This document shows positions 43,845 through 54,182 of a stretch of 64,000 nt of DNA, piece by piece. The DNA comes from Cognatundibacterium squillarum (lineage in GTDB: Bacteria > Pseudomonadota > Gammaproteobacteria > Burkholderiales > Burkholderiaceae_D), in NCBI RefSeq assembly GCF_014652435.1, contig NZ_BMYU01000007.1, positions 182,538 through 246,537 of the forward strand, in the 5' to 3' direction. The position numbers were made by a program, and so were the translations under genes. Under the pieces are notes generated by a model. The model searched no databases and had not been told where the DNA came from. It saw nothing but the letters and a program-made list of their open reading frames with translations. Position 1 is the first letter of the stretch. Each line of letters begins with the position of its first letter.

Positions 43845-46800
43845 ATGGAAAATCAGGATCCGAGATCAAGGGTGCTCGTTGTCGAAGACGATGAGCTTGT
43901 ATCTCTGCAAATACAACTGAAGCTGGAGCTGCTTGGCTTTTCCGCAGTAGGTGCCGCCGCAAGCGGCTCGAACGCGATACGCCTCGCTTGCGAGCTGATG
44001 CCTGACATTATCCTGATGGACATCATGCTTGAAGGTGAGATGGATGGCATCGATGCTGCCCTGCAAATACGAAGCAAAGCCGACATACCTGTCGTTTTTT
44101 TAACCGGCTCAGAAGATGACACCTCGTTTTCCCGTATCCGTGCTTCAGATGCATTTGGGTACATAATTAAACCTTATACCGACAGGGAGCTGAAAACCTC
44201 TCTGGAACTGGCACTATATAAACACAGAACAGAAGCCAAGCTGAAATCCAGCGAGCAGTTACTGCGTGCAATTTTTGAAGCTGAACCTGAGAGTGTGCAA
44301 GTCATCAAAGCGGACGGTTATCTGCTGGAAATGAATGCTGCAGGCCTGATGATGCTGGAAGCGGACAGCATCGAAACTGTACGCAGCTATGGTTTGTATC
44401 AATTCCTCCATCCGCGTTACCGAAAAGCATTCCAGATACTGCATGATCAGGTCATCGCCGGTGGCAGCGGACAGCTGGAATTTGAAATTACCGGTTTATC
44501 TGGCACCATGCGCTGGATGGAAACGCATGCAGTTCCTATCCGCGCAGGTGGCGGTGATATGCCCATGGCGCTTTACATTACCCGCGACATTACAGAGCGT
44601 CGCCGCACTGAAGAAGCATTGAAGCAAAGTGAGCAAGATCTGCGCGAAGCGGAGCAGATTGCACAGGTGGGTCACTGGGTCTGGGAACCAGATCTCGGCA
44701 AGGTCAGCTGGTCCGCCGAAATGCAGCGTATCTGGCAGCGTGACTTATCCAGATACGGGCCTGATATCGCACGCATGATCAGAGAAACGATACATCCCGA
44801 CGATCAGGCAGAAATTATTTCACGCCAGAAAGATACGTTTAAACAACACGCACTGACATTGCCGTTTGAATACCGGATCGTATTACCGGATGGCAGCATA
44901 CGCTATATCTGGGCAGTCCCGGGCAGCCGTATTTTTAATGCCAGCGGCCGCGTTGTACGCCTAACTGGCATCGTGCAGGATATTACAGATCGCAAGCTGG
45001 CTGAAGCATCCCGTCTCGAAAGCGAAGCCAGACTGGAACATACGTTCAGTGCTTCACCGGTAGGTATGGCGCTGATCAGTATGAATATGCGCTTTATGAA
45101 AGTGAACCATGCGTTCTGCCATATGCTGGGCTGGTCAGAACATGATTTACTGCGAGACGGATTCGATCTGATTGCACCAGTTGATGATTTATCAACTGAC
45201 CACCAGTTGATTTCAGATCTACTTTCCGGTGAACGCGTGTCAGTACAGACCGAGAAACGCTATTTACACAGGCTTTCTCATGATGTCTGGACGCAGCAGC
45301 ATCTGGGCGTAGTCCGCACAGCTACAGGTAAGGCAACACACTTCGTATTACAAATCGTTGACATCACCGAAAGAAAACGGGCAGCGGAACAATTACACAA
45401 ATTATCCCTGGCTGTGGAACAGAGTCCGGAATCGGTCATTATTACCGATGTCAATTTACACATTGAATATGTGAATGAAAGTTTTCTGCAAACTTTCGGC
45501 TTTGAACGACGGGAAATTCTCGGAAAAAACCCTAGCTGTATACGAGCAAAACCGGATGCATCACCGCCAGCCAGTCTGAAAGAAACCCTGGAGCGCGGCG
45601 ATATCTGGCGCGGTGAATTTTATAATCGCCGTAAAGATGGCAGTGAGATAGTACAACATGCGATCATCACACCCCTGCGCCAGCCAGACGGCACGATTTC
45701 ACACTATGTCTCTGTACAGGAAGATATTACTAATAAGAAAAAACTGGAGGCGGAACTGGTGCAGTACCGCCATCATCTCGAAGAGCTGGTTGATCAGCGT
45801 ACACAACAGTTAGCAGAAGCACAACGTCAGGCAGAGGCTGCTAATCAGGCTAAAAGTAATTTCCTCGCTAATATGAGTCATGAAATCCGCACCCCGATGA
45901 ATGGGGTGCTCGGCATGACTTACCTGGCAATTTCTGCTACCAGCGACCCTAAACAAAGAGATTATCTTAAAAAAATTCAATTATCAGGAGAACATCTTTT
46001 ACATATAGTCAATGACATCCTGGATTTCTCAAAAATAGAAGCCGGGAAAATGACGCTGGAGGCCATTGATTTCTGGCTGGATGAAATGTTTTCCAAGCTG
46101 GCCGGAATGATGGAAAACAAATTGACCGGGCGACCAATTCAACTGCAATTTCAGGTTGATCCCACGCTTAGCAATCACATGCATGGTGACCCGCACCGCC
46201 TGAGTCAGATTCTGATTAACTACACAAATAATGCTATTAAATTCACGGAACAAGGTGAGATCGTTGTCAGGGCAAAAAAGCTGCATGATACCGGCGATGG
46301 ATGGATGGTCCGGTTTGAGGTGCAGGATTCGGGCATAGGCATGACCGAAGAACAGCAAAGCCGTTTATTCCGTTCTTTTGAACAGGCTGACAGCTCTACG
46401 ACCCGTCGTTATGGCGGTACTGGTCTGGGGCTTGCCATCAGCAAACAGCTGGCCAGACTGATGGGGGGCGATGTTGGTGTGAGCAGTGAGCCCGGCAAAG
46501 GCAGTACTTTCTGGTTCTCCGTACACTTATCTGCGGCACATGATAATACCGAGCGTGGACCAGCATTGCCGGAGGCAGCATGCCTGACCAGATTGCGACT
46601 GCTGGTACATGATCATGGAAAAATTCATATCGTGGTAGCAGACGACAATACCTTTAATCAGCAAATTGCCAGGGAATTACTCGAAGAGGCTGGTATTCGG
46701 GTAAGCATTGCCAATCACGGCGCAGAAGTTCTGGATTTACTGGAAAAAGAAAAACCAGACTGCATACTCATGGATGTACAAATGCCGGTCATGGACGGAC

Positions 46801-48680
46801 TCGCCGCAACTCGCCAGATCCGTACTATGCAGGAATTTCAAGAACTACCGGTCATTGCTATGACAGCAAACGCAATGAACGAAGACAGGCTGCAGTGTCT
46901 GGGAGCCGGTATGAATGATTTCATTCCGAAACCGTTTATACCGGACGTTCTTTTCGGAACCCTGTTGCGCTGGCTTGGTACCCATCCTGAGAATACGCGC
47001 ACAGAATATCATCCGGTGGCAGCCCCCCTACCCGAAGCGCAGGCACAGACAGAACCTTCATTGCTGCAGCTGCATGAGCTGGCAAGGCAACTCGGAGATC
47101 AGCCGGACAAACTGATACGCTACGCCCGCAAATTTGTGCAGTCTGCCCAGCAGGGACTAGAGGATATGCGGCTGGCAGATCATAACGAAGATTTACCCAC
47201 ACTGGCGGCGTTGGGCCACAAACTGAAATCCAGCGCCCGTACAGTGGGCGCACATCAGTTTGCTGCATATTGTGAGGAACTGGAACAGTTACGACGTAAT
47301 ACCGACTTACCGCACGCGGCGCGCTTGCTGAAAACCCTGCTGGCTATGTTGCCGGATATTGAAGCATGTATAGACCGGATGGAAAAAAACGGAATACCGG
47401 GTCTTTCGCATGGTGGAACAGCGTCACCAACCACCAGTAGCAGGGCAGACTTTACAGGATTGCAGGTTCTGGTACTGGAAGATGACAACACTCACCTGGA
47501 GATAGCCTGTGCCTGCCTGCGGCAGCTCGGCGTGAGCCGCATTATGTCCTGTATGGACGGGCACCAGGCTTTGATGATGCTGCGCACTTATCAACCCGAT
47601 ATTCTTATTTGTGATTTGCACTTAAATGGTCTGGACGGTGTCAGTTTCCTGAGGATGGTTGCTGAACAAGGTTATCATGGTGCTGTCATCTTACTCAGCA
47701 GCGTCGACCCTAACCTGCTGAAGGCAGCTGAGAGTCTGGTCAGTGCCTACGGGCTATATCTACTGGCGGCATTACGAAAACCGCTGACAGCAGATGTATT
47801 GGAATTGTCCCTGCGCCAGCGCCGCCTCGAACTACCTAAGCCGGTAACGCTGAAATCAGAGGTACCGTTATCCCTTGATGAAGTACAGCGCGGGTTTAAT
47901 GAGGGTTGCATCGAAGTGTTTTATCAGCCGAAAGTCAGCGTCTATGACAAACGCGTGCTGGGTGCAGAATGCCTTGCACGCTGGCGGCATGGCGATGGAA
48001 AACTGGTTGGTCCGGGCAGCTTTGTTCCCGTGCTGGAAGCACATGGCATGATCAATATTCTGACGCATGAAGTGTTAAAGAAAAGTGCGATTCAGCTCGG
48101 CAAATGGCGCAGGCTCGGACACGATCTGAAACTCTCGGTGAATGTATCTATGGATGATCTGGATCAGATCAATTTACCTGAAGAATTTGAACGTATCGTC
48201 CGTGCTGCCGGACTGGAACCTGCGCATATAACGCTGGAGCTGACCGAGAGTCGGCTGATGGAAAATCTGACGCTGAGCCTGGAAATTCTGACGCGATTGC
48301 GGCTAAAGGGTTTTGGATTATCGATCGACGATTTCGGTACCGGCTTTTCAACCATGGAAAATCTGAAGCAGTTACCAGTCACTGAACTGAAAGTTGACCG
48401 GGCCTTTGTTAACGGTGCCACCAAAGACGAAGGCGCACGTGCGATTCTGGGATCAAGCATACAATTGGGCAAAATTTTCAGACTGAATCTGGTCGCCGAA
48501 GGTGTCGAAAAACAGGCTGACTGGGATCTGATTGCAAATTCAGGCTGTGATGAAGTACAGGGTTTTTTCATTGCCAAACCGATGCCTGCAAGCGAATTCT
48601 TAGACTGGAAAAGCCGTTGGGATCAACAACACAATATGTATAGTCTGAAAGCCTTTACTGATGGAGTCAGCAATGCGTGA
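43845..48680 (+). CDS. Giant hybrid sensor kinase/phosphodiesterase: REC-PAS(x4)-HK-REC-HPt-REC-EAL
   Basis: A 1611-residue protein. Domains in order: receiver (8-125, phospho-Asp59); four PAS/PAC units (about 140-255, 265-385, 395-510, 515-635); a coiled coil (640-665); HisKA with phosphorylatable His679 in [12 protein letters not shown]; HATPase with DSGIGM and [13 protein letters not shown]; second receiver (927-1045, Asp977); HPt (about 1080-1170, His1125 in ALGHKLKSS); third receiver (1205-1320, Asp1257); and an EAL phosphodiesterase (about 1345-1590). The EAL motif reads [22 protein letters not shown] and VAEGVE are intact, so c-di-GMP hydrolysis is plausible. All relay steps sit in one chain, like RocS1/RocR or VieS/VieA fused. 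ATG 43845 has GGGG upstream; GTG 43833 is the alternative. It follows the MCP gene by 48 nt. Confidence 0.85.
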   Translation: MENQDPRSRVLVVEDDELVSLQIQLKLELLGFSAVGAAASGSNAIRLACELMPDIILMDIMLEGEMDGIDAALQIRSKADIPVVFLTGSEDDTSFSRIRASDAFGYIIKPYTDRELKTSLELALYKHRTEAKLKSSEQLLRAIFEAEPESVQVIKADGYLLEMNAAGLMMLEADSIETVRSYGLYQFLHPRYRKAFQILHDQVIAGGSGQLEFEITGLSGTMRWMETHAVPIRAGGGDMPMALYITRDITERRRTEEALKQSEQDLREAEQIAQVGHWVWEPDLGKVSWSAEMQRIWQRDLSRYGPDIARMIRETIHPDDQAEIISRQKDTFKQHALTLPFEYRIVLPDGSIRYIWAVPGSRIFNASGRVVRLTGIVQDITDRKLAEASRLESEARLEHTFSASPVGMALISMNMRFMKVNHAFCHMLGWSEHDLLRDGFDLIAPVDDLSTDHQLISDLLSGERVSVQTEKRYLHRLSHDVWTQQHLGVVRTATGKATHFVLQIVDITERKRAAEQLHKLSLAVEQSPESVIITDVNLHIEYVNESFLQTFGFERREILGKNPSCIRAKPDASPPASLKETLERGDIWRGEFYNRRKDGSEIVQHAIITPLRQPDGTISHYVSVQEDITNKKKLEAELVQYRHHLEELVDQRTQQLAEAQRQAEAANQAKSNFLANMSHEIRTPMNGVLGMTYLAISATSDPKQRDYLKKIQLSGEHLLHIVNDILDFSKIEAGKMTLEAIDFWLDEMFSKLAGMMENKLTGRPIQLQFQVDPTLSNHMHGDPHRLSQILINYTNNAIKFTEQGEIVVRAKKLHDTGDGWMVRFEVQDSGIGMTEEQQSRLFRSFEQADSSTTRRYGGTGLGLAISKQLARLMGGDVGVSSEPGKGSTFWFSVHLSAAHDNTERGPALPEAACLTRLRLLVHDHGKIHIVVADDNTFNQQIARELLEEAGIRVSIANHGAEVLDLLEKEKPDCILMDVQMPVMDGLAATRQIRTMQEFQELPVIAMTANAMNEDRLQCLGAGMNDFIPKPFIPDVLFGTLLRWLGTHPENTRTEYHPVAAPLPEAQAQTEPSLLQLHELARQLGDQPDKLIRYARKFVQSAQQGLEDMRLADHNEDLPTLAALGHKLKSSARTVGAHQFAAYCEELEQLRRNTDLPHAARLLKTLLAMLPDIEACIDRMEKNGIPGLSHGGTASPTTSSRADFTGLQVLVLEDDNTHLEIACACLRQLGVSRIMSCMDGHQALMMLRTYQPDILICDLHLNGLDGVSFLRMVAEQGYHGAVILLSSVDPNLLKAAESLVSAYGLYLLAALRKPLTADVLELSLRQRRLELPKPVTLKSEVPLSLDEVQRGFNEGCIEVFYQPKVSVYDKRVLGAECLARWRHGDGKLVGPGSFVPVLEAHGMINILTHEVLKKSAIQLGKWRRLGHDLKLSVNVSMDDLDQINLPEEFERIVRAAGLEPAHITLELTESRLMENLTLSLEILTRLRLKGFGLSIDDFGTGFSTMENLKQLPVTELKVDRAFVNGATKDEGARAILGSSIQLGKIFRLNLVAEGVEKQADWDLIANSGCDEVQGFFIAKPMPASEFLDWKSRWDQQHNMYSLKAFTDGVSNA

Positions 48681-49098
48681 CGAGGAAACAATCATGGCGG
48701 AAAATACAAGCGATCTGAGCCGGCTCAGAGTGATGGTCATTGATGATGATGACTTTCAGCTCGATTTTGCAACTGAGCTCCTGGAAGAGCTTGGTATACG
48801 TAAAGTAACCACTGCGCTTGGCGGTGATAATGCATTACTGGCGCTGGATCACCAGCCAGCGCCCGATCTTATCTTATGTGATATTCAGATGCCTGGTATG
48901 GACGGGTTTGAGTTAATTAAGCATCTTGGTGATCGTCAGTTTGAAGGTGCGGTCATCCTGATTTCAGGACAAGGAGCCAAAGTACTGTATACCGCATCGC
49001 TGGTCGCACAACTGGCTCGTTTGCATTTTCTGGGGACAGTAGAAAAACCTTTATCAAAAAATGCTTTACTGAATATGCTGGAAAAAGCACAGGGCTGA
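48673..49098 (+). CDS. Stand-alone response-regulator receiver protein
   Basis: A single receiver domain (141 residues, or 134 if it starts at ATG 48694). [22 protein letters not shown], the phospho-acceptor region [17 protein letters not shown] and the final VEKPLSKN with the conserved Lys are all intact. It resembles the third receiver of the preceding giant kinase more than a CheY, so it may be an output or phosphate-sink receiver of the same relay. Two starts are plausible: 48673 (GGAG five bases upstream, overlapping the previous stop) and 48694 (GAGG eight bases upstream). The gene is the last of the MCP - kinase - receiver operon. There is no DNA-binding output domain. Confidence 0.82.
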   Translation: MRDEETIMAENTSDLSRLRVMVIDDDDFQLDFATELLEELGIRKVTTALGGDNALLALDHQPAPDLILCDIQMPGMDGFELIKHLGDRQFEGAVILISGQGAKVLYTASLVAQLARLHFLGTVEKPLSKNALLNMLEKAQG

Positions 49099-49121
49099 AA
49101 AATAATACGAACCAGCGCAGG

Positions 49122-49152
49122 AAAAAAACGGCATCCCGAAAGATGCCGCTGG
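49122..49152 (-). terminator. Terminator after the TonB-dependent receptor gene
   Basis: On the minus strand CGGCATC/GATGCCG pairs around TTTCGG and runs into seven T residues. A second hairpin (tgcctgagtc/gactcaggca) lies at about 49167-49189 on the receptor side. Confidence 0.8.
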
Positions 49153-49209
49153 CGAAACTTTTTTGACTGCCTGAGTCGCAGACTCAGGCAAACCATCTGT
49201 GTTTGCGTA

Positions 49210-51612
49210 TCAGAATTTTTTCCACAGCTTCACAAAGTACGAAGCACCGCCGAGACCAAACTGCACGCTGTCGTAGTAGAAGCCATTGTCCGTTTCATTC
49301 GGGTCCTGACGGCTAGGCTTCACATTGAATACGTTGTTTGCACCGACTGTGATTTTGGTACTGTCATTCACAGCATATGTCAGTGCCAGATCAGCAGATG
49401 TCTTCGGTGCGTAATACGCATTTGCGACCCCGTTCGCCGTACCGGAGAAAGTACCCAGTGTCTGCGGACCGTAGTGAATCACTTTGAATTCACCATTCCA
49501 TGGGCCCTGTTCGTAATTGAAACTCAGCGTGGCTTTACGACGCGGACCACCCTGCTCAATAAACAGACGCTCACGTTCAGACAGCAATACATCTTCATAC
49601 CCTCTTAATGCAGCAGGTGCTTTCACCTTCGTCACCTCGGTTTTGCTGAAGTTCGCAGCGAAGTAAGTCGTGAGTTTGCCGGCAGCAAAGTTTGTTTTAT
49701 ACGAGGAAGTCAGATCCAGGCCCTGAGTACGGGTACTGATCGAATTCACAAAAAACTGTGCCTGCCCGACACCCAGCCCGGACAACACCGCGCCCAGTGC
49801 CGGATAGTTGGTCGCGTCAAAACGGCCGGATAAGACGATGCGGTCAGAAATATCGATGCGGTAAAAGTCAGCTGTCGCGGAGAATTGCTGATTCGGTTTG
49901 AAGGTCAGACCCAGGGTATAGCTTTTGGATTTTTCTTCCGTCAGCTTAGGAATACCGGCAGCGTTCGCGACGGTACCGCCGTTCGGTGCCAGCACCACAT
50001 CCATCGGCTTACCGCTGATGAAATCGGTGAAGGTCGATGAGAAATACACTTGCTGCAGCGAAGGTGCGCGGAAGCCGGTACTGACCGAAGCGCGCCCCAG
50101 GAATCCATCGGCAAGCTGATAACTGGCAGCCAGCTTACCGGTCAGCGTGGAACCGAAGTCGTTATAGCGTTCAGCGCGTATTGCTGTCTGCAATTTCAGT
50201 TTGCTGGTCAGATCTGCTTCGATGTCGACATAGGCAGCGATACTGTTACGGTTTTTGTTGGTACTGTCGCCTGGCTGAAATCCCGGAAAGCCCTGACTAC
50301 CGGCATTGCCGCCGATACCAACACCGTCTGCATCAATATAAGAGCCCGGTTCACCCGCGAAAATCTGGTATTTTTCATAACGGTATTCGGCACCGAAAGC
50401 GACGTTGGTTCCCATGAACCAGTTGTCGAAATAGCGGCTGAAATCCAGATTGGTGGTTGCCTGTGCAAACGAAAAGCCACCGGCATCAAAGCTGCTGGCA
50501 CTGACACCTTTACCGCCTGCCAGCAAATCTTTATTGGCGATCGATGCATTCAGCGTATTGGTAACGTCATACTTCAGACGGTTGTAGCCGTATGTTTGTG
50601 ACAAATCGGCATTCCATTCGCCGACGCGCATACGGTAACCAGCAATACCGTAGATATCATTAATATCACCGTTGATATACGGCACAAATCCGCCGGGATA
50701 CATGGCAGCAGAATTGCGGCTCGGAATATCATCCGTACCGACACCGCCACGCGCCCATGCGGCAGAAGATGCACGGCGTTGCTGATTGCCCAGTGTGAAA
50801 TAGAATTTGTCGCCACCACCGTTTGGTACTTCGCCGTTGATGTAAACCGTAGGGCCGGTCACACGCGCATCACCAATGGTACGCGGATTACCCGGATCTG
50901 CACGGTTGGAACGACCACGGTCAGTATATTCCGCCGTGATGCCGATCACACCGGCTTCACCCACACGGAAACCGCAATAAGCGGAAGGTGCATAGTTTTT
51001 ACCGTCACCCGCAGAATACTGGCTGTACCCAAAACTGGCTTCGCAGCCCAGGGATTTTTTCAGCGAAATATCCAGCACACCGGCAATCGCATCAGAGCCG
51101 TACTGTGCTGCTGCGCCATCACGCAAGACCTGAATATCATTGATTGCCATCACCGGAATCGCATTCATATCGGTACCGGTATTGCCACGGTTACGCGCAC
51201 CGAACAGATTCACCAGTGACACCGTATGACGGCGCTTACCATTGACCAGCACCAGCGTCTGGTCAGACCCCAGACCGCGCAGCGCTGCCGAATCCACCAG
51301 ATCTGCGCCATCAGCACCGGTCTGACGGGTGGAATTAAATGAAGGAGAAATATTTGCCAGTGTCTGTGCCAGATCGAACTGGCCACCGGATTCCGCCACC
51401 TTGGTCACGGAAATAATATCAACGGGTACAGGAGTTTCCGTCGCCGTTGCATTAACTTTACGCGAACCGACGATAGTCAGGGTTTGTACCGGTGGTTCCA
51501 CCAGTTTTTCAGTTTTGGCAGCAGTCTGAGCCATACCAGTCAGCGGGGTGACCGCGGCAAGACCGGCAGTGCCATACAAGGCGAGCAGGATCGCTCTGCG
51601 CATTGGTGTCAT
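49210..51612 (-). CDS. TonB-dependent outer-membrane receptor
   Basis: An 800-residue receptor. The signal peptide ends near MAQTAAK (about residue 28). A TonB-box-like QTLTIVGSRK (about 43-52) and the plug domain follow, with VPVDIISV, LANISPSFN, AALRGLGSDQTLVLVNGKRRH, AINDIQVLRDGAAAQYGSDAIAGVLDI. The beta barrel closes with YFVKLWKKF, the aromatic last residue needed for outer-membrane insertion. It imports an unknown ligand; this plug type is widespread among receptors for siderophores or other nutrients. The start is moved to 51612 because GAGGA precedes that ATG; the longer frame to 51681 lacks one. A BtuF-like gene lies 209 bp upstream in the same direction, which may hint at corrinoid or metal-complex uptake, but no riboswitch is seen. 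Confidence 0.87.
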   Translation of the reverse strand: MTPMRRAILLALYGTAGLAAVTPLTGMAQTAAKTEKLVEPPVQTLTIVGSRKVNATATETPVPVDIISVTKVAESGGQFDLAQTLANISPSFNSTRQTGADGADLVDSAALRGLGSDQTLVLVNGKRRHTVSLVNLFGARNRGNTGTDMNAIPVMAINDIQVLRDGAAAQYGSDAIAGVLDISLKKSLGCEASFGYSQYSAGDGKNYAPSAYCGFRVGEAGVIGITAEYTDRGRSNRADPGNPRTIGDARVTGPTVYINGEVPNGGGDKFYFTLGNQQRRASSAAWARGGVGTDDIPSRNSAAMYPGGFVPYINGDINDIYGIAGYRMRVGEWNADLSQTYGYNRLKYDVTNTLNASIANKDLLAGGKGVSASSFDAGGFSFAQATTNLDFSRYFDNWFMGTNVAFGAEYRYEKYQIFAGEPGSYIDADGVGIGGNAGSQGFPGFQPGDSTNKNRNSIAAYVDIEADLTSKLKLQTAIRAERYNDFGSTLTGKLAASYQLADGFLGRASVSTGFRAPSLQQVYFSSTFTDFISGKPMDVVLAPNGGTVANAAGIPKLTEEKSKSYTLGLTFKPNQQFSATADFYRIDISDRIVLSGRFDATNYPALGAVLSGLGVGQAQFFVNSISTRTQGLDLTSSYKTNFAAGKLTTYFAANFSKTEVTKVKAPAALRGYEDVLLSERERLFIEQGGPRRKATLSFNYEQGPWNGEFKVIHYGPQTLGTFSGTANGVANAYYAPKTSADLALTYAVNDSTKITVGANNVFNVKPSRQDPNETDNGFYYDSVQFGLGGASYFVKLWKKF

Positions 51613-51821
51613 ACTTAATTCCTCACAAATGAAAGTGCAAAATGCTGAACTGGTCTGCCATGCTTTTTTTCCACATGGCAATCTGGTATCAGCGATTGCT
51701 TGTTATTTTTGGAGGAATCAGTATCCCCGCTGCGCTGCGCGAGGGTCAATCAGGCTGTTGCGTGATTGCGTCTTTTCTTCGAAAATTTCACAAAATGACA
51801 AAATTATTTTCAAATATATCG

Positions 51822-52613
51822 TCATTCTGACATCAAATATCTCATTCCAGCGATGGCGCGGCTACCGTACCATGAACACATTTCACCATCTGCCAGACGC
51901 ACTGGTATGCCCAGCTGCGCTGCCAGTGCTTCCACATGTTCAGGCTGAAAACGGTAAGGTTCAGTCGATAACCATACTTCACCGACACCGGCCTGTAAGG
52001 CATCTTCCCAACTGAATGCCGGATAGCGCTGTTCACCGGCAGGATGCCAGACAGTACGGCCACTGCTGCGCAGCATGTCTGCAATGTAGGTTGATGCCGA
52101 AATCGTCATCCAGGGGTCCTTCCAGATGCAGTAAACGAGCGGGGGTTGCTGTTTTTCTGTGCCGGATTGCGCAAAACGGGCGTAAACGGTCTCAAATTCA
52201 TCACACAGAGCTTGCGCCGCCGCTTCCACGCCGAACAGTTGCCCGAACAGGCGATAGACGTCCAGATTGTCACGCAGGGTCAGCGGATGCGTGACGACCA
52301 CATGCGGCACGAACTGCGCCAGCGCATCCGCCACCGGCTTTTCGTTTTCATCAATATTCAGCAGCACATGGGTTGGCGCAAGTTTGCGGATTTTGTCGAG
52401 ATTCACATCTTTGGTACCGCCAACCTTGGGAATCGTTTTCACCACTTCCTGCGGGTGAATACAAAATCCGGTGCGCCCCACCAGTGAATCTGCCAGCCCC
52501 AGATCCACAATTAATTCGGTCAGCGACGGCACCAGACTGACAATACGGGCGCTGCCCTTTGCAAATGGCGGGTGGATCTGACCGATGGCGTCAGTACAGA
52601 ATGCGCTGCTCAT
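51822..52613 (-). CDS. BtuF-like helical-backbone metal/cobalamin-binding protein
   Basis: A 263-residue protein of the type III periplasmic-binding fold seen in BtuF and Fe-siderophore receptors. RIVSLVPSLTELIVDLGLADSLVGRTGFC, KVGGTKDVNLDKI and the later GRTVWHPAGEQRYPAFSWEDALQ follow the family order. Unusually it has no signal peptide, so it would be cytoplasmic, or exported by an unrecognised route; similar leaderless proteins are common in betaproteobacteria. Its start (ATG 52613) overlaps the stop of the SDR gene by four bases (ATGA), indicating coupled translation. Binding of vitamin B12 or a related cofactor is the family expectation, not shown here. Confidence 0.78.
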   Translation of the reverse strand: MSSAFCTDAIGQIHPPFAKGSARIVSLVPSLTELIVDLGLADSLVGRTGFCIHPQEVVKTIPKVGGTKDVNLDKIRKLAPTHVLLNIDENEKPVADALAQFVPHVVVTHPLTLRDNLDVYRLFGQLFGVEAAAQALCDEFETVYARFAQSGTEKQQPPLVYCIWKDPWMTISASTYIADMLRSSGRTVWHPAGEQRYPAFSWEDALQAGVGEVWLSTEPYRFQPEHVEALAAQLGIPVRLADGEMCSWYGSRAIAGMRYLMSE

Positions 52614-53395
52614 GGCCGGGATTCCGGTGGTAAGCGGCCTTTGCGCGGTGCCTGACTGAATGCAAAGTCATACAGCCAGTTCGGCAGGATGCGCAACAAA
52701 CGTGCGACCCAGCCCATTTGCCACGGAATCACACGATACGAAGTACCGGACTGAATCGTGCGCAGTGCGCGGGCCGCGAACTGGTCGGCCGGCATCAGAA
52801 ACGGCATTGCGTAAGTATTCACCTGCGTCATCGGCGTATCGATATAACCCGGTGCTATCGTCACGACACGAATACCGCTGGCGCGCATTTCGAGGCGCAG
52901 CGATTCGCAATAACTGATCACTGCCGCTTTGGAAGCACTGTAAGCTTCTGCGCCCGGCAAGCCACGTATGCCTGCGACGCTGGCAATACCGACCAGACGA
53001 CAATCCTGCGGCCGTTTTTGCTGTTGCATATGCGGAATAAACGGCGCAAAGGTCGCAGCCGTCGCCAGCAGATTGGTGTCCATGACTTTGCGGATCACAG
53101 CCAGATCTTCCGCATGTTCCGTCAGCGTTCCGGCGGAAATACCGGCACTGGCAATCACCACATGCACTTCACCACTGCGCCGGATAAAGTCCTGTGCCGC
53201 AGCATGCAATGCCGGATGATCATTCACATCCGCCACATAGATCTGATGTTTTTCCGGATGCGGCAAACTGTCTTTTAAGGCTTGCAGCGCATCAGCACGG
53301 CGTCCGAGCAAACCCAGACTGGCACCGCTGGCAGCGTAGGCACGCGCCAGTGCTTCACCAAGTCCGGACGATGCGCCGGTAATAAACACATTCAT
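52610..53395 (-). CDS. Short-chain dehydrogenase/reductase
   Basis: A 261-residue classical SDR. TGASSGLGEALARAYA gives the cofactor site, then NLLATAATFAPFIPHM, the catalytic Ser in GIASVAGIRGLPG and YSASK with Tyr and Lys, and APGYIDTPMT. ATG 53395 begins the Rossmann motif in the usual place; GAGAGAAG is the ribosome-binding region. The frame to 53446 would run into the dsbA terminator. The gene lies 80 nt after dsbA, separated by terminator 53404-53437, and overlaps the BtuF-like gene downstream by four bases. The argS - SPOR - dsbA - SDR order is common in Burkholderiales. Substrate unknown. Confidence 0.85.
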   Translation of the reverse strand: MNVFITGASSGLGEALARAYAASGASLGLLGRRADALQALKDSLPHPEKHQIYVADVNDHPALHAAAQDFIRRSGEVHVVIASAGISAGTLTEHAEDLAVIRKVMDTNLLATAATFAPFIPHMQQQKRPQDCRLVGIASVAGIRGLPGAEAYSASKAAVISYCESLRLEMRASGIRVVTIAPGYIDTPMTQVNTYAMPFLMPADQFAARALRTIQSGTSYRVIPWQMGWVARLLRILPNWLYDFAFSQAPRKGRLPPESRP

Positions 53396-53403
53396 AGCTT
53401 CTC

Positions 53404-53437
53404 TCAAAAAAAAACCGCCAGTCAGAGACTGGCGGCA
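53404..53437 (-). terminator. Terminator after dsbA
   Basis: On the minus strand CCGCCAGTC/GACTGGCGG pairs around TCT and is followed by TTTTTTTT. Confidence 0.88.
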
Positions 53438-53474
53438 TGCTGCCATCGTCGCAGATTGCGCCGCGCAGACTGTA

Positions 53475-54158
53475 TTATTTCAAGCCTTTTTCTTTGGCAA
53501 CCATATTCACCAGCTGATCCATCACCACCAGCACTGCACGGTTTTGTTCATCTTCGGTGACACGGCCAATGGTGGACACTGCCTGCACCGGTGAGGTAAC
53601 AAAGCGGCCATCAATCGCAATCGTCGGCACGCTGTCGACCTGATAATCATTGAGTAACTGGTTATAACGGCCTATCTTGCCGGTCACGCCAAAGGAGTTA
53701 AACACTTCTTTGAATTTTTGCTGATCCAGACCCGATGCCGCCACGAATTTCATCACATCGGCTTCGGATTGCAGACGGTTACGCTCCACGTGATACGCAT
53801 TGAAGGCTTTCACATGATGGGTACCGAGTTTGCCCATGATATCCAGCGTCGCGTACAGTTTTTGCTGGTTCGTCAGGCCATGAAAACCGACGTGCACACG
53901 TTTGAACACAATTTTATCGCCCTGTTTTTTCAGCCAGGCTTCCAGCATCGGATCCAGCGCATTGCAGTGCGGGCAGAAGTAACCGAAAAACTCGATGACT
54001 TCGATTTTTTTACCGGCTTCGGTTGGCTGTGGTTTGCCCAGCACTTTGTATTCGACGCCGGCTTTCGGTGTGTTCGGTGCAGCGATTGCACCGGCGGCCA
54101 GTAACAGGCCTGCGCCCAGCATCAGGGTTTTGCGAAAAAATTGTCTCCGGATCTGCAT
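53475..54158 (-). CDS. dsbA: Periplasmic thiol:disulfide interchange protein DsbA
   Basis: A 227-residue oxidase that introduces disulphide bonds into exported proteins. An N-terminal signal peptide (RRQFFRKTLMLGAGLLLAAGAIAA, cleaved about residue 28; given as its two halves RRQFFRKTLMLG and AGLLLAAGAIAA) precedes a thioredoxin fold with active-site Cys62-Pro-His-Cys65 and the cis-Pro loop VDSVPTIAID. The CPHC motif is the DsbA hallmark. Start 54158 is supported by GAAGGAAG; the longer MKEV start lacks one. It lies 24 nt after the SPOR-domain gene and may be co-transcribed with it and argS. Terminator 53404-53437 follows. Confidence 0.92.
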   Translation of the reverse strand: MQIRRQFFRKTLMLGAGLLLAAGAIAAPNTPKAGVEYKVLGKPQPTEAGKKIEVIEFFGYFCPHCNALDPMLEAWLKKQGDKIVFKRVHVGFHGLTNQQKLYATLDIMGKLGTHHVKAFNAYHVERNRLQSEADVMKFVAASGLDQQKFKEVFNSFGVTGKIGRYNQLLNDYQVDSVPTIAIDGRFVTSPVQAVSTIGRVTEDEQNRAVLVVMDQLVNMVAKEKGLK

Positions 54159-54182
54159 CTGTACTTCCTTCAAAGGCTCAGT

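Noticed and set aside
51613..51821. Cobalamin riboswitch before the TonB receptor
   Set aside because: The spacer lacks the conserved B12-box sequence and the expected multi-helix arrangement, so the receptor-BtuF proximity is the only hint of corrinoid uptake.
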